Translations under genes and position numbers: made by a program
Notes under the pieces: generated by a model
Seen by the model: the letters and a program-made list of their open reading frames with translations, nothing else
Database searches by the model: none
What the model was told of the DNA's origin: nothing
Origin: Candidatus Gastranaerophilales bacterium HUM_9
Lineage (GTDB): Bacteria > Cyanobacteriota > Vampirovibrionia > Gastranaerophilales > Gastranaerophilaceae
Reading direction: 5' to 3'
NCBI GenBank assembly: GCA_002103075.1
Contig: DABG01000002.1
Coordinates: 109,352-173,351 of the forward strand
Length of the DNA stretch: 64,000 bases
Part shown: positions 18,013 through 26,321 of the stretch, one piece after another
Numbering within the stretch: position 1 is the stretch's first letter
How the letters are laid out: each line of letters begins with the position of its first letter

Positions 18013-18043
18013 TAATTGAATAGTAAAGGACAATGCAAATAAC

Positions 18044-18240
18044 AGTCATTGCGAGTCGTGAACAACGTGAAACGACGTGGCAATCCATAAGCAAGAGTTC
18101 TTAAAACACTCAACGTCATTCAGAGCCAAGGGAGCAGAGGGCGGAATATTTTGAATTAAACAGAATTAATTTAATTCAAAATATGCAGACCCGTTTAACG
18201 CGACCGCAGGAGTAGGCGAAGCAAAGAATCCCTGCAAAGA
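18044..18240 (+). repeat. Family A repeat followed by a family B repeat with an insertion
   Basis: Family A copy at 18044-18089 carries a small internal duplication (gtgaacaacgtgaaacgacg). Family B begins at 18113 (CGTCATTCAGAG) but its centre is replaced by other sequence. That sequence includes the inverted repeat TTTTGAATTAAA...TTTAATTCAAAA (18150-18181), before AGAATCCCTGCAAAGA closes it. Confidence 0.7.
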
Positions 18241-18274
18241 CAATAAGAAAACAAAAAGCAAAAAGGAAAAAGAT

Positions 18275-19198
18275 TTGGAATTTTTAGAAAAAATATTTTC
18301 AATAAAAGACTATGGAGAAACGCATAAAATAATGCGTTTATTAGGTTTGAAAATAAAATTCCCTAAAACTGAATATGCGAAAAAGAAAAAAGAAAGTTTA
18401 TATTATTACTATAAGAAAAATAATATTGATATCAGAACATTACCATCAGCTACAGGACAATTAAGAGATATACAACTTGCGAATTTAGCTTTACTAAAAG
18501 AATTGGATTATGTATGCAAACAAAACGGACTACAATATTGGCTTGATGGAGGAACATTGTTAGGATCAGTTCGACACAAAGGATTTATACCTTGGGACGA
18601 TGATATTGATGTTAGCATGATGCGTAATGATTATTTAAAAATAATTGATATTTTTAATCATTGGACTAGAAATAAAGATTTATATGCAAATTATGTATAT
18701 TTAGGTTTCGGACAATGCATTATAAAAATAATGCATAAAAAAACAAAATTATTATTTGTTGATATATTCCCTTGTGACTATACTAAGTGGGAAAATGATT
18801 ATTTTTCTAGAACTAATCAATCAAAGTTATTAAAAAGTTATATCAAAAAATTTACAAATAATAAAACTCTTAATTCAATAGAAAAAATTCGTTCCAATAT
18901 TTCAGAATTCAATAAAAACATTTTAAATACATGTAATTACGAAACTAAAAATATAACCTGTGGAATAGATTATAAATATACTAGACCCATGTTAACTCAA
19001 CCATATAATGTTATATTTCCACTAAATACAATTATTTTTGAAAATAATAAATTACCATGTGTAAATAATTCAAATGAATATTTAATAGGAATATATGGCA
19101 AACAATACATTAATTATCCAAATAAAATTGGTTTCGGACATTCTATGTATTGTTCATTAACAAAGGAAGAAAAAATAATAATAAGGGATTTGATTTAA
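18275..19198 (+). CDS. LicD family phosphotransferase (first copy)
   Basis: A 307-residue member of the LicD family, which transfers phosphocholine or another phospho-alcohol from a CDP carrier to surface glycans. The family signature is clear: LQYWLDGGTLLGSVRHKGFIPWDDDIDVSMMRNDY, with the nucleotidyltransferase-like Asp residues in WDDDID. Family chemistry requires a CDP-activated donor, and a cytidylyltransferase is encoded two genes on. The N-terminus carries a THKIMRLLGLKIKF motif shared with two other proteins of the operon. It starts at TTG with AAGGA eight bases upstream. It is the first gene of a six-gene operon with gaps of 12 bases or less. Confidence 0.87.
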   Translation: MEFLEKIFSIKDYGETHKIMRLLGLKIKFPKTEYAKKKKESLYYYYKKNNIDIRTLPSATGQLRDIQLANLALLKELDYVCKQNGLQYWLDGGTLLGSVRHKGFIPWDDDIDVSMMRNDYLKIIDIFNHWTRNKDLYANYVYLGFGQCIIKIMHKKTKLLFVDIFPCDYTKWENDYFSRTNQSKLLKSYIKKFTNNKTLNSIEKIRSNISEFNKNILNTCNYETKNITCGIDYKYTRPMLTQPYNVIFPLNTIIFENNKLPCVNNSNEYLIGIYGKQYINYPNKIGFGHSMYCSLTKEEKIIIRDLI

Positions 19199-19200
19199 TT

Positions 19201-20283
19201 ATGAAACATTTTATTGTTGGACCTGTTGAAACTTATAAAGAAGTTCAAAACATATATAAACAACCGTATTTATACTTTCGTTCAAACGAATTTGGTGAAT
19301 TTGTAAAAGAAACATTAAATAGACTATCGTCATTAATAGGAAATAACGATAAAAATTCTTTATTGTATCTTACTATGTCTGGTACAGGTGCAATGGAAGC
19401 AACAATTGAAAATTGTGTAACTCCAAAAGATAAAGTTTTAGTAATCAATGGTGGAACATTTGGACAACGCTTTTGCGAATTATTAAAATTTCATAATATT
19501 CCATTTGATTCAATTAATTTAAAATGGAATGAATCATTAACCAAAGAACATTTGGAATATTATGAAAACAAAGGTTATACAACATTATTTGTAAATTTAC
19601 ATGAAACATCAACTGGTCAACTTTATGATGTAAAACTGTTAAGTGAATTTACCAAAAGAAACAATATGTTTTTTATAGTTGATGCAATAAGTACTTTTTT
19701 AGCAGATACATACGATATGAGTAAATATAATATCGATGTAACAATTATAAGCTCTCAAAAAGGTCTTTGTTTATCACCAGGCTTATCCTTTGTTTCATTA
19801 AGTAAAAGAATAATTGATAAAATATATAAAACAACTCCATCTTCTTTATATTTTGATTTTAAAGATTACTTAAAAAATATAGAAAGAGGACAAACTCCTT
19901 ACACACCAGCAGTATTTATAATGTATGAATTAAAAGCAATTTTAGACTTAATTGATAATAGTGGTGGTTTAGAAAAATGGTTATCAAATATAAAAGAAAA
20001 ATGTCAATATTTTAGAGAACAAATTTGCAAAATTGGTCTTAATATTCCTACTACGTACAATCTTTCAAATACAATGACACCTGTTATTTGCGACACAGTG
20101 AATGCAAATGAACTCGTAAAATATTTACGTGACCATTATGAAATTTGTGTAAATCCTTGTGGTGGTAACAGAGCAAATTATATGTTTAGAGTTTCACATA
20201 TTGGAAATACTACAAAAAAAGATATAGATATTTTGATTGATAAAATTCAAAAAACAATAGAAGTTTTAGCAAAAAGGAATTAG
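19201..20283 (+). CDS. Class V aminotransferase (2-aminoethylphosphonate/serine-type)
   Basis: A 360-residue PLP enzyme resembling 2-aminoethylphosphonate:pyruvate and serine:pyruvate transaminases. It begins HFIVGPVETYKEV and has YLTMSGTGAMEATIENCV and VDAISTFLADTYDM. The PLP lysine lies in SSQKGLCLSPGLSFVS, and the C-terminus has FRVSHIGNTTKKDID. The start at 19201 has AAGGGA upstream. The operon lacks PEP mutase and phosphonopyruvate decarboxylase, so a true phosphonate route is not supported here. An amino group may instead be added to a phosphorylated keto compound before CDP activation. The actual substrate is unknown. Confidence 0.82.
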   Translation: MKHFIVGPVETYKEVQNIYKQPYLYFRSNEFGEFVKETLNRLSSLIGNNDKNSLLYLTMSGTGAMEATIENCVTPKDKVLVINGGTFGQRFCELLKFHNIPFDSINLKWNESLTKEHLEYYENKGYTTLFVNLHETSTGQLYDVKLLSEFTKRNNMFFIVDAISTFLADTYDMSKYNIDVTIISSQKGLCLSPGLSFVSLSKRIIDKIYKTTPSSLYFDFKDYLKNIERGQTPYTPAVFIMYELKAILDLIDNSGGLEKWLSNIKEKCQYFREQICKIGLNIPTTYNLSNTMTPVICDTVNANELVKYLRDHYEICVNPCGGNRANYMFRVSHIGNTTKKDIDILIDKIQKTIEVLAKRN

Positions 20284-20285
20284 TT

Positions 20286-20771
20286 ATGATTGGAAATAAA
20301 ACAGTTGTATATACATCTGGTACATTCGATATGTTACATATTAATCATTTAAAAATGATTGAATACGCAAGAGCACTAGGAGACATTTTAATTGTGGGTG
20401 TTAATACTGATGAATTAGTCGCAAGTTATAAATCTACACCAATTATTCCATTTGAACAAAGAATTGCTTTGATGAAAGCCATAAAAGGACCCGATATTGT
20501 TATTCCACAAAAATCATTAAATCACGCTGATAAAGTTAAAAAATTAAATTTTGATATTTTTGTAGTTGGTGATGATTGGGTTGGCAAATATGATTATTTA
20601 AAAGAACAAGGAGTTGAAGTTATATATTTCCCTTATGGGTTAGGTATCAGTTCTTCTTCTTTGAAAAAGAAAATTTATGATAATTATGAAAAATTACAAC
20701 ACAAAGCAAATACACATTTACAACTATATGGAGAAGAATTGGATAAGAATAAGAAGGGAAATCTTAAATGA
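20286..20771 (+). CDS. Cytidylyltransferase of the glycerol-3-phosphate/ethanolamine-phosphate type
   Basis: A 161-residue nucleotidyltransferase-fold enzyme predicted to couple CTP to a phosphorylated alcohol with release of pyrophosphate. It starts VVYTSGTFDMLHINHLKMIE, where HINH is the family HxGH-like catalytic motif. It continues DILIVGVNTDELVASYKSTP, FEQRIALMKAI and VVGDDWVGKYD, and ends GISSSSLKKKI, which corresponds to the GISTT region of TagD-type enzymes. It lies two bases after the aminotransferase and overlaps the second LicD gene by four bases. This makes it the likely donor-activating enzyme for the LicD transferases. Confidence 0.87.
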   Translation: MIGNKTVVYTSGTFDMLHINHLKMIEYARALGDILIVGVNTDELVASYKSTPIIPFEQRIALMKAIKGPDIVIPQKSLNHADKVKKLNFDIFVVGDDWVGKYDYLKEQGVEVIYFPYGLGISSSSLKKKIYDNYEKLQHKANTHLQLYGEELDKNKKGNLK

Positions 20772-21706
20772 AATTATTTAACTTTACATTTTGCAAACCT
20801 ACAAGACATTTTATAATTAAAATATTCGGTATCAAATTTAAAATCAAAAAATTTATAATAACAAATAATGAAAAATATGATTATTTATATTCATTATTAA
20901 ATCATTGTATTGACATAACTAAAATACCTCCTGCAAAAGGTGAAATTAGAAAAATTCAAGATGAATTAATTATATTAATGAATGAAATAGATTCAATTTG
21001 TAGAAATAATAATTTACAATATTGGTTAGATAGTGGAACACTGCTTGGTGCGTATAGACATAAAGGTTTTATTCCTTGGGATGCTGATATTGATATTTGC
21101 ATGATGCGTAGTGATTACGATAAAATCAGAGTCTTATTAAAGAAACATCTTAAAAATCCTAATTTCTACATACGAGAACGTGCAATATCGTGTAATAATT
21201 TTCAAATAAGAATTATTTCAAAAAATAAATTAGAATATGGATTAGACATTTTCCCTGTAGATGAATATCCTGAAGAAGAATTAACTCCAGAATTAAAAGA
21301 AAAAATAAAAAATAAAATGATTAAAGCTCAAACTTTGTTTAATAAAAAATATAATCAAGGTAAAAATTTTACAAGTGAAAAATATAAACAAGCTTTAGAA
21401 GATTTAATAACATATAGAGATAAATATATCTTAGAAAATAACACTTTAAAAGTAAACAAACCAATTTTATTTTTCGGAATAGATTTTTCTCTAGAAGGAA
21501 AATATAGTTTTACGATGCCAAATAACTATATATTTCCATTAAAAGAACTTTCTTTTGAAGGTCAAAAATATTTTTGTCCTAACAATGTCGAAGCATATTT
21601 AAATGATAAATATAATGGCAATTATATGAATTTCCCCAAATTTATAAATAATGTAACAAACGGTGAAATAAAATATTTAAAAGATTTACATAAGGAGATA
21701 TCATGA
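20768..21706 (+). CDS. LicD family phosphotransferase (second copy)
   Basis: A 312-residue LicD protein: LQYWLDSGTLLGAYRHKGFIPWDADIDICMMRSDY holds the catalytic Asp motif (WDADID). It shares roughly the same fold and length as the first copy, but the central and C-terminal parts differ, so the two probably modify different sugars or positions. The N-terminus has RHFIIKIFGIKFKIKK, nearly identical to that of the acetyltransferase at 22660. It overlaps the genes on both sides by four bases, indicating translational coupling. Confidence 0.87.
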   Translation: MKLFNFTFCKPTRHFIIKIFGIKFKIKKFIITNNEKYDYLYSLLNHCIDITKIPPAKGEIRKIQDELIILMNEIDSICRNNNLQYWLDSGTLLGAYRHKGFIPWDADIDICMMRSDYDKIRVLLKKHLKNPNFYIRERAISCNNFQIRIISKNKLEYGLDIFPVDEYPEEELTPELKEKIKNKMIKAQTLFNKKYNQGKNFTSEKYKQALEDLITYRDKYILENNTLKVNKPILFFGIDFSLEGKYSFTMPNNYIFPLKELSFEGQKYFCPNNVEAYLNDKYNGNYMNFPKFINNVTNGEIKYLKDLHKEIS

Positions 21707-22647
21707 AATATATAACAAATGAAGAAATTGCAAAACTTATAACACCTAAAAAAGCAATAGAATTAGTCGAACAATCTTTTAGATTAAAAAATAATGCAAT
21801 ATTACCAACAAAAACAAGTATTCACATAAATGATATTAATTATTTTAATACAATGCCAGCAATTATACCTGATTTAGAAATAATGGGTGTAAAAGTAATT
21901 GATAGGTATATAAATAGAAATATAAAAGTTGATGGCGAAATATTTATATATGATTATAATAATGGTAATTTAAAATATATGTTAGATGCATTTTGGATAA
22001 CAACTGCAAGGACTGGTGCCGTTTGTGCTTTAGCAATAAAATATTTAGCAAAAAGTAATTTTTCTACTATTGGTATTATGGGTTTAGGTGCGACAGGAAC
22101 AGCCTCTTTGGCATGTATATTAGAAGATAATAAAAACAAACCTTTACAAATAAATTTATTACGCTATAAAAATCATTGTGAAAAAATTATAGAAAATTTT
22201 AAACATTACAAAAATGCTACCTTTAATATTATTGATAATATTGAAGAATTAATTAAGTCTTCTAATGTATTTGTATCTTGTATTACTAATACTACTTCGT
22301 TATTAGCAAAACCTGAATGGTTTAAAGAAGGAACATTAATTGTTCCTATTCATAATAAAGGATTTCAAAATTGTGATCAAATTTTTGATAAAGTATTTGG
22401 AGATGATACTAGTCATATATCAGGATTTAAATATTTTGATAAGTTTAAATATTTTGCAGAATTACCAGATGTTATTACTGGTAAAAATAAAGGACGAACT
22501 AGTGATAAAGAACGAATAATAAGTTATAATCTTGGACTTGTTATTCATGATTTAGTATATTCAAAATATATTATTGATAATTTAAAATCTAAATCGACAG
22601 AAATTTCATTATCCGATAAAAATAATTTTGTATTTAAAATGAAATAA
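21703..22647 (+). CDS. Ornithine cyclodeaminase/mu-crystallin family protein
   Basis: A 314-residue NAD(P)-dependent enzyme of the OCD/mu-crystallin family. It has YITNEEIAKLITPKKAIELVEQSF at the N-terminus (shortened here to the family start), LDAFWITTARTGAVCALAIK, and the dinucleotide-binding GIMGLGATGTAS. Members cyclise ornithine, reduce imines, or make amino acids such as alanine or 2,3-diaminopropionate precursors. Its place inside a LicD/cytidylyltransferase/aminotransferase operon suggests it helps make an amino-containing decoration, but the substrate is not identifiable from sequence. It overlaps the preceding licD by four bases. Confidence 0.82.
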   Translation: MKYITNEEIAKLITPKKAIELVEQSFRLKNNAILPTKTSIHINDINYFNTMPAIIPDLEIMGVKVIDRYINRNIKVDGEIFIYDYNNGNLKYMLDAFWITTARTGAVCALAIKYLAKSNFSTIGIMGLGATGTASLACILEDNKNKPLQINLLRYKNHCEKIIENFKHYKNATFNIIDNIEELIKSSNVFVSCITNTTSLLAKPEWFKEGTLIVPIHNKGFQNCDQIFDKVFGDDTSHISGFKYFDKFKYFAELPDVITGKNKGRTSDKERIISYNLGLVIHDLVYSKYIIDNLKSKSTEISLSDKNNFVFKMK

Positions 22648-22659
22648 CTAAGGATTATT

Positions 22660-23406
22660 ATGTTTATAAAAAAATATGAAGAAACAACACATATTATTTA
22701 TAAAATATTTGGAATCAAATTTAAAATAAAAAAAGAATTAAATAACAAAATACTTTTAATTAATTCTTCACAAGATATTATAGAAATAAAAAAAATAAAA
22801 GGTCTTGATATTAAATTTAAAGGTTCTAATAATCGCATTATTTTTAATGAACAAATCCCTATTTTTAAAAATTCTAAAATATATTGTCAAAATAATGCAA
22901 CAATTATATTTAACAAGAATTCTTCTTTTAATGAACTAATAATTGATGCTCTTGGGGAAAATAATCAATGTTATTTCGGTAATAACTTTACAAATACAAA
23001 ATATTTACTAATTTCATTTGGAAGAGAACCTAACTTAAGTTGTAATATAGGTGAAGATTGTATGTTTGCAACGAATGTAATTTTTAGATTATCAGATTTT
23101 CATACAATAATAGATAATGAAACAAATAATATTACAAATTATGGTAAAAATATTGTTATCGGGAATCATGTTTGGCTAACTCAGAATGTAACTATATTAA
23201 AAGGTGTTCATATTGCTGATAATTCAATAATTGGCACAGGTAGTGTAGTAACAAAAGATTGCAATATAATAAATTCAATGTATGCAGGGCTTCCTGCTAA
23301 AATAATAAAAACAAACATATCTTGGACTCGAGAATGTCCAAATGAACACACCTCAACTCAATGTAAAAGTATAGTAGAGAAAAAAAAGAAATATTCCAAT
23401 AATTGA
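22660..23406 (+). CDS. Hexapeptide-repeat acetyltransferase (left-handed beta-helix)
   Basis: A 248-residue acyltransferase of the WbbJ/xenobiotic acetyltransferase type. The N-terminal half is a divergent beta-helix. The C-terminal part has hexapeptide repeats and the family pattern GKNIVIGNHVWLTQNVTILK, then NSIIGTGSVVTKDC and YAGLPAKIIK. The catalytic histidine is likely in SDFHTII or GNHVW. It probably O- or N-acetylates a glycan residue. The N-terminal THIIYKIFGIKFKIKK tag matches the second LicD almost exactly. It is the last member of the tight operon; a 56-base gap follows. Confidence 0.85.
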   Translation: MFIKKYEETTHIIYKIFGIKFKIKKELNNKILLINSSQDIIEIKKIKGLDIKFKGSNNRIIFNEQIPIFKNSKIYCQNNATIIFNKNSSFNELIIDALGENNQCYFGNNFTNTKYLLISFGREPNLSCNIGEDCMFATNVIFRLSDFHTIIDNETNNITNYGKNIVIGNHVWLTQNVTILKGVHIADNSIIGTGSVVTKDCNIINSMYAGLPAKIIKTNISWTRECPNEHTSTQCKSIVEKKKKYSNN

Positions 23407-23462
23407 TTTTAAACTAAAAAAACTTTATAAGTATAATCAAAAAAATTGTTAAGGGAAATAAT

Positions 23463-24140
23463 ATGTATTTATCTTTAAAATATGATACTGTTATAGATAA
23501 AATAAAAATATATAGTGATAATTTAAAAAATACTCGCTATAATTTTGATGAAAAAATTTTAGCAAACATCATACCTAAACATAAACAAGATTATCTGGAT
23601 TCCAATCTTGAATATGTCTATTATATTTCAACACTAATAAATTCTTTTTATAGTACGAGAATGGGTAATGATAGATTATTTATTGTCGCAAAATATATAT
23701 CAGAACATAAAAATATTGATTCTTTAGAAAAAATAACTCAACTTATAGAAGAAGCAAATAATACACCTTTTAAAATTAAAAATAAAAAGAATGAAATAAA
23801 ATACTTTAAAGCAAATTCATTTTTAAGCAAATATTACGCAATCCATAATAGAATATTATTTAATAATAATAAATATTCTAAATATGCAATATTAGATTCA
23901 ACCGTAAAGAAATGTATTAAAGAAATTATTGATAATTTGAACAACAAAAACTCAAATTATTCAAAAGAATTTCAAACAAAATTTAAACAATATAAGAAAA
24001 AAGATATTGACGACTATACAAAATTAAATGAAATGTTAACTATTATTTGTAACGAAATAAATAAATCAAGAACAAGTAATAATAGAGAAATGATAACATT
24101 TACACATCTAGATAGATATTTTTGGGGTAGATATAAATAA
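23463..24140 (+). CDS. Uncharacterised helical protein
   Basis: A 225-residue, Lys/Asn-rich, mostly helical protein with no signal peptide or membrane span. AAGGGA precedes the ATG. The segment NSFLSKYYAIHNRILF, followed by YAILDSTVKKCIKEI and a C-terminal LDRYFWGRYK, resembles an uncharacterised family with FASKYCHFHNP and IYDS(F/Y)V motifs that I know only as hypothetical proteins. No function is assigned. It follows the glycan operon but after a longer gap, and it may be unrelated to it. Confidence 0.7.
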   Translation: MYLSLKYDTVIDKIKIYSDNLKNTRYNFDEKILANIIPKHKQDYLDSNLEYVYYISTLINSFYSTRMGNDRLFIVAKYISEHKNIDSLEKITQLIEEANNTPFKIKNKKNEIKYFKANSFLSKYYAIHNRILFNNNKYSKYAILDSTVKKCIKEIIDNLNNKNSNYSKEFQTKFKQYKKKDIDDYTKLNEMLTIICNEINKSRTSNNREMITFTHLDRYFWGRYK

Positions 24141-24259
24141 TTATATTTGTTTCATAAACACCGTATACGTAACAATCACTACAAATTTTATTTTAAATAT
24201 ATCTTTTGTTAAAAATTTGAAACTAATTAAAACAAATATTCTTATAATCTTTCCACCAT

Positions 24260-25462
24260 TCAACAAACATCATCCAAAATTTCAGAGGCTTTGACAAATG
24301 CTCTGATAAATTTCTTCGTATCTTTTTCCTCAACAGAACTTATAAAGCCTCCTGCTCTATCTGCGTGACCACCTGCTTTTATATCAGGATTTAATTCTTT
24401 TGCTCGCTCTATTAGTTTGATTGCAGAATTACTCCTTGAGTGAATACTCATTCTATATTCGTTAGAATCAGATGATTTTCTATAAAATGCAATAACTGTA
24501 TCAACATTCTTCAATTTTTCTTTTTGTTCTTCGTTCAAATGCTCTATACCAAAATCATTAGTTGATAATTTTACTCTTAACTCCTTTAAAATTTCTGATG
24601 TTGCCGATGTATCCATTCCAACTTCTTCCCACAATTTATCGTTAGGCGAAATTGCAACATAGGCTAATTTTCCGTTTTCACTCACACATATATTCTCAAA
24701 TAAACGTTTTCTTAAGAGTTTTTCATCATTAGTTAATCTAGATAGAGGATCTAAATGTTTATAAATATCTGTTTTATCTTTTTTTGACAATGAGTTCTCT
24801 AATTTTTCAAAAACTTCTAAAGAATTCTTATCATTTAACAATTTATCAGTTTTTATAATTGAGTATTTTCCATTATTATTAACAACTTTTAGCAATTCTG
24901 ATTTCTTATAATCACTTACCATTCCACAAAAAAGACTCTTTGCATCTTTTTTGCTTAGTTTTTCACCTAACCCCTCGAAAAATCTTGTCAAAACTCCACA
25001 ACAAGATTTTGCACTATCATCTATATAAAAATCACCTTTAAGTATATTATCACCTTTTTTATGATGGTCATATCCTATTATATTGCTTGCTCTTGTGTTT
25101 TCATAAAGCGTTGAATAAATTTGTGGCAATCTCTCTTTTGCATTAAAATCTAACACAACACTTTTGGTTGCAGGTTCACAATTTTGTTTAATATTGTAGT
25201 CCTTTGGATTAAAATACAAATCTTTAGTTTCTTTTTCTGCAACACAAATATTCACTTTTTTCCCATTAGACATTAACCAATTCCCAAAAACCTTCGCAGA
25301 ATTTATCGTATCTTCATCTGCTGAAGTATGACAATAAATATCAACAGTATCAACATTTGGATTTAGTAGTTCTTGTTTAGTTTTGTTGATAATTTTGCGG
25401 GGAATAGGTTTTGCACAAAATGAAATATTTGCATTAATATAATCCATATTTTCATAATTCAT
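24260..25462 (-). CDS. DHH-family phosphoesterase (NrnA-like)
   Basis: A 400-residue phosphodiesterase-type protein. It has a HTSADEDTINSA motif (family HxxxDxDxxxS), a DHH motif (IIGYDHHKKGD), DYKKSELL, and a C-terminal DHHA1 domain with GGHADRAGGFI. NrnA-type enzymes degrade nanoRNA or cyclic dinucleotides and 3'-phosphoadenosine phosphate using Mn2+; the exact substrate here is uncertain. The N-terminal ~30 residues (ISFCAKPIPRKI) precede the domain and are not family-typical. Insertions make it longer than NrnA (about 310-340). No ribosome binding site is visible. Confidence 0.82.
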   Translation of the reverse strand: MNYENMDYINANISFCAKPIPRKIINKTKQELLNPNVDTVDIYCHTSADEDTINSAKVFGNWLMSNGKKVNICVAEKETKDLYFNPKDYNIKQNCEPATKSVVLDFNAKERLPQIYSTLYENTRASNIIGYDHHKKGDNILKGDFYIDDSAKSCCGVLTRFFEGLGEKLSKKDAKSLFCGMVSDYKKSELLKVVNNNGKYSIIKTDKLLNDKNSLEVFEKLENSLSKKDKTDIYKHLDPLSRLTNDEKLLRKRLFENICVSENGKLAYVAISPNDKLWEEVGMDTSATSEILKELRVKLSTNDFGIEHLNEEQKEKLKNVDTVIAFYRKSSDSNEYRMSIHSRSNSAIKLIERAKELNPDIKAGGHADRAGGFISSVEEKDTKKFIRAFVKASEILDDVC

Positions 25463-25547
25463 AAAAACACTTTTTTTTGCTATTTTAGTTTAAATTTGTA
25501 TAAAATCTTAAACTATTAAATTCAATTTTATCTTATTATAGTAAATG

Positions 25548-25556
25548 TGTTATAAT
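25548..25556 (+). promoter_or_regulatory. Extended -10 promoter of rsmE-cca
   Basis: TG-T-TATAAT, 30 bases before the rsmE ATG, which has AGAGGGA as ribosome binding site. This one has a normal leader, in contrast to the leaderless set. Confidence 0.55.
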
Positions 25557-25586
25557 TATCATATTCAGAGTTAATCAGAGGGATTT

Positions 25587-26321
25587 ATGCCACATTTTTT
25601 TATAAACAGTAAAAATGTCGAAACAGACAAAATAACCGTTGATGACAAAGAGAACTTTAACCATATAGCCAAATCTTTGCGTGCTAAAATAGGCGAAAAG
25701 CTCTTGCTCATTGATGAAAACCAAATTGAATACACCACGCAAATTATTGAAATAACCAATAAATCAATTCTTTGCAATATCATCTCATCTGAACACTCAA
25801 AAAGGGATTTGCCATACAACTTATACCTCGCTCAATCACCACTAAAAAGCGATGCACAATTAACTATAATGGAAAAAGCTACAGAGTTAGGCATAAGAGA
25901 AGTTTATCCAATCTACACGGATAACTGTGCTTTAAAAAAATCCATCGCAGAAAAAAAGGTCGAAAAATGGCAAAAGATAATGTATGAAGCATCAAAACAA
26001 TGTGAACGTGCAATAATTCCAACCTGCAACGACCTAACAACGCTTGATACAATTCTTAAATCAAAAAAGTTCGACAAAATTCTTGCACTTTGTGAACGCA
26101 ACACAAAAGATAGTCTAAAAAACTATTTACGCACAAATCCAGTAAAAGAATACGAAAACATCTTAGTTATAATCGGACCAGAAGGTGGTTTTTCAGAAAA
26201 AGAATTTCAATTATTCAAAGATATGAATTTGCCAATGCTTAGTCTTGGTGATTTAATACTTAAAGCAGAAACTGCAGTAATCGTAACACTAGGAAATATT
26301 GTTTATGAATATGGCGAATGA
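25587..26321 (+). CDS. rsmE: 16S rRNA (uracil-1498 N3)-methyltransferase RsmE
   Basis: A 244-residue SPOUT methyltransferase that modifies m3U1498 in the 16S decoding region. The N-terminal PUA-like domain includes HIAKSLRAKIGEKLLLID. The C-terminal knot has EKATELGIREVYPIYTD, RAIIPTCND, IGPEGGFSEKEF and LILKAETAV, which are the family SAM-binding motifs. Length is normal. The next gene overlaps its end, suggesting coupling with the CCA-adding enzyme. Confidence 0.92.
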   Translation: MPHFFINSKNVETDKITVDDKENFNHIAKSLRAKIGEKLLLIDENQIEYTTQIIEITNKSILCNIISSEHSKRDLPYNLYLAQSPLKSDAQLTIMEKATELGIREVYPIYTDNCALKKSIAEKKVEKWQKIMYEASKQCERAIIPTCNDLTTLDTILKSKKFDKILALCERNTKDSLKNYLRTNPVKEYENILVIIGPEGGFSEKEFQLFKDMNLPMLSLGDLILKAETAVIVTLGNIVYEYGE

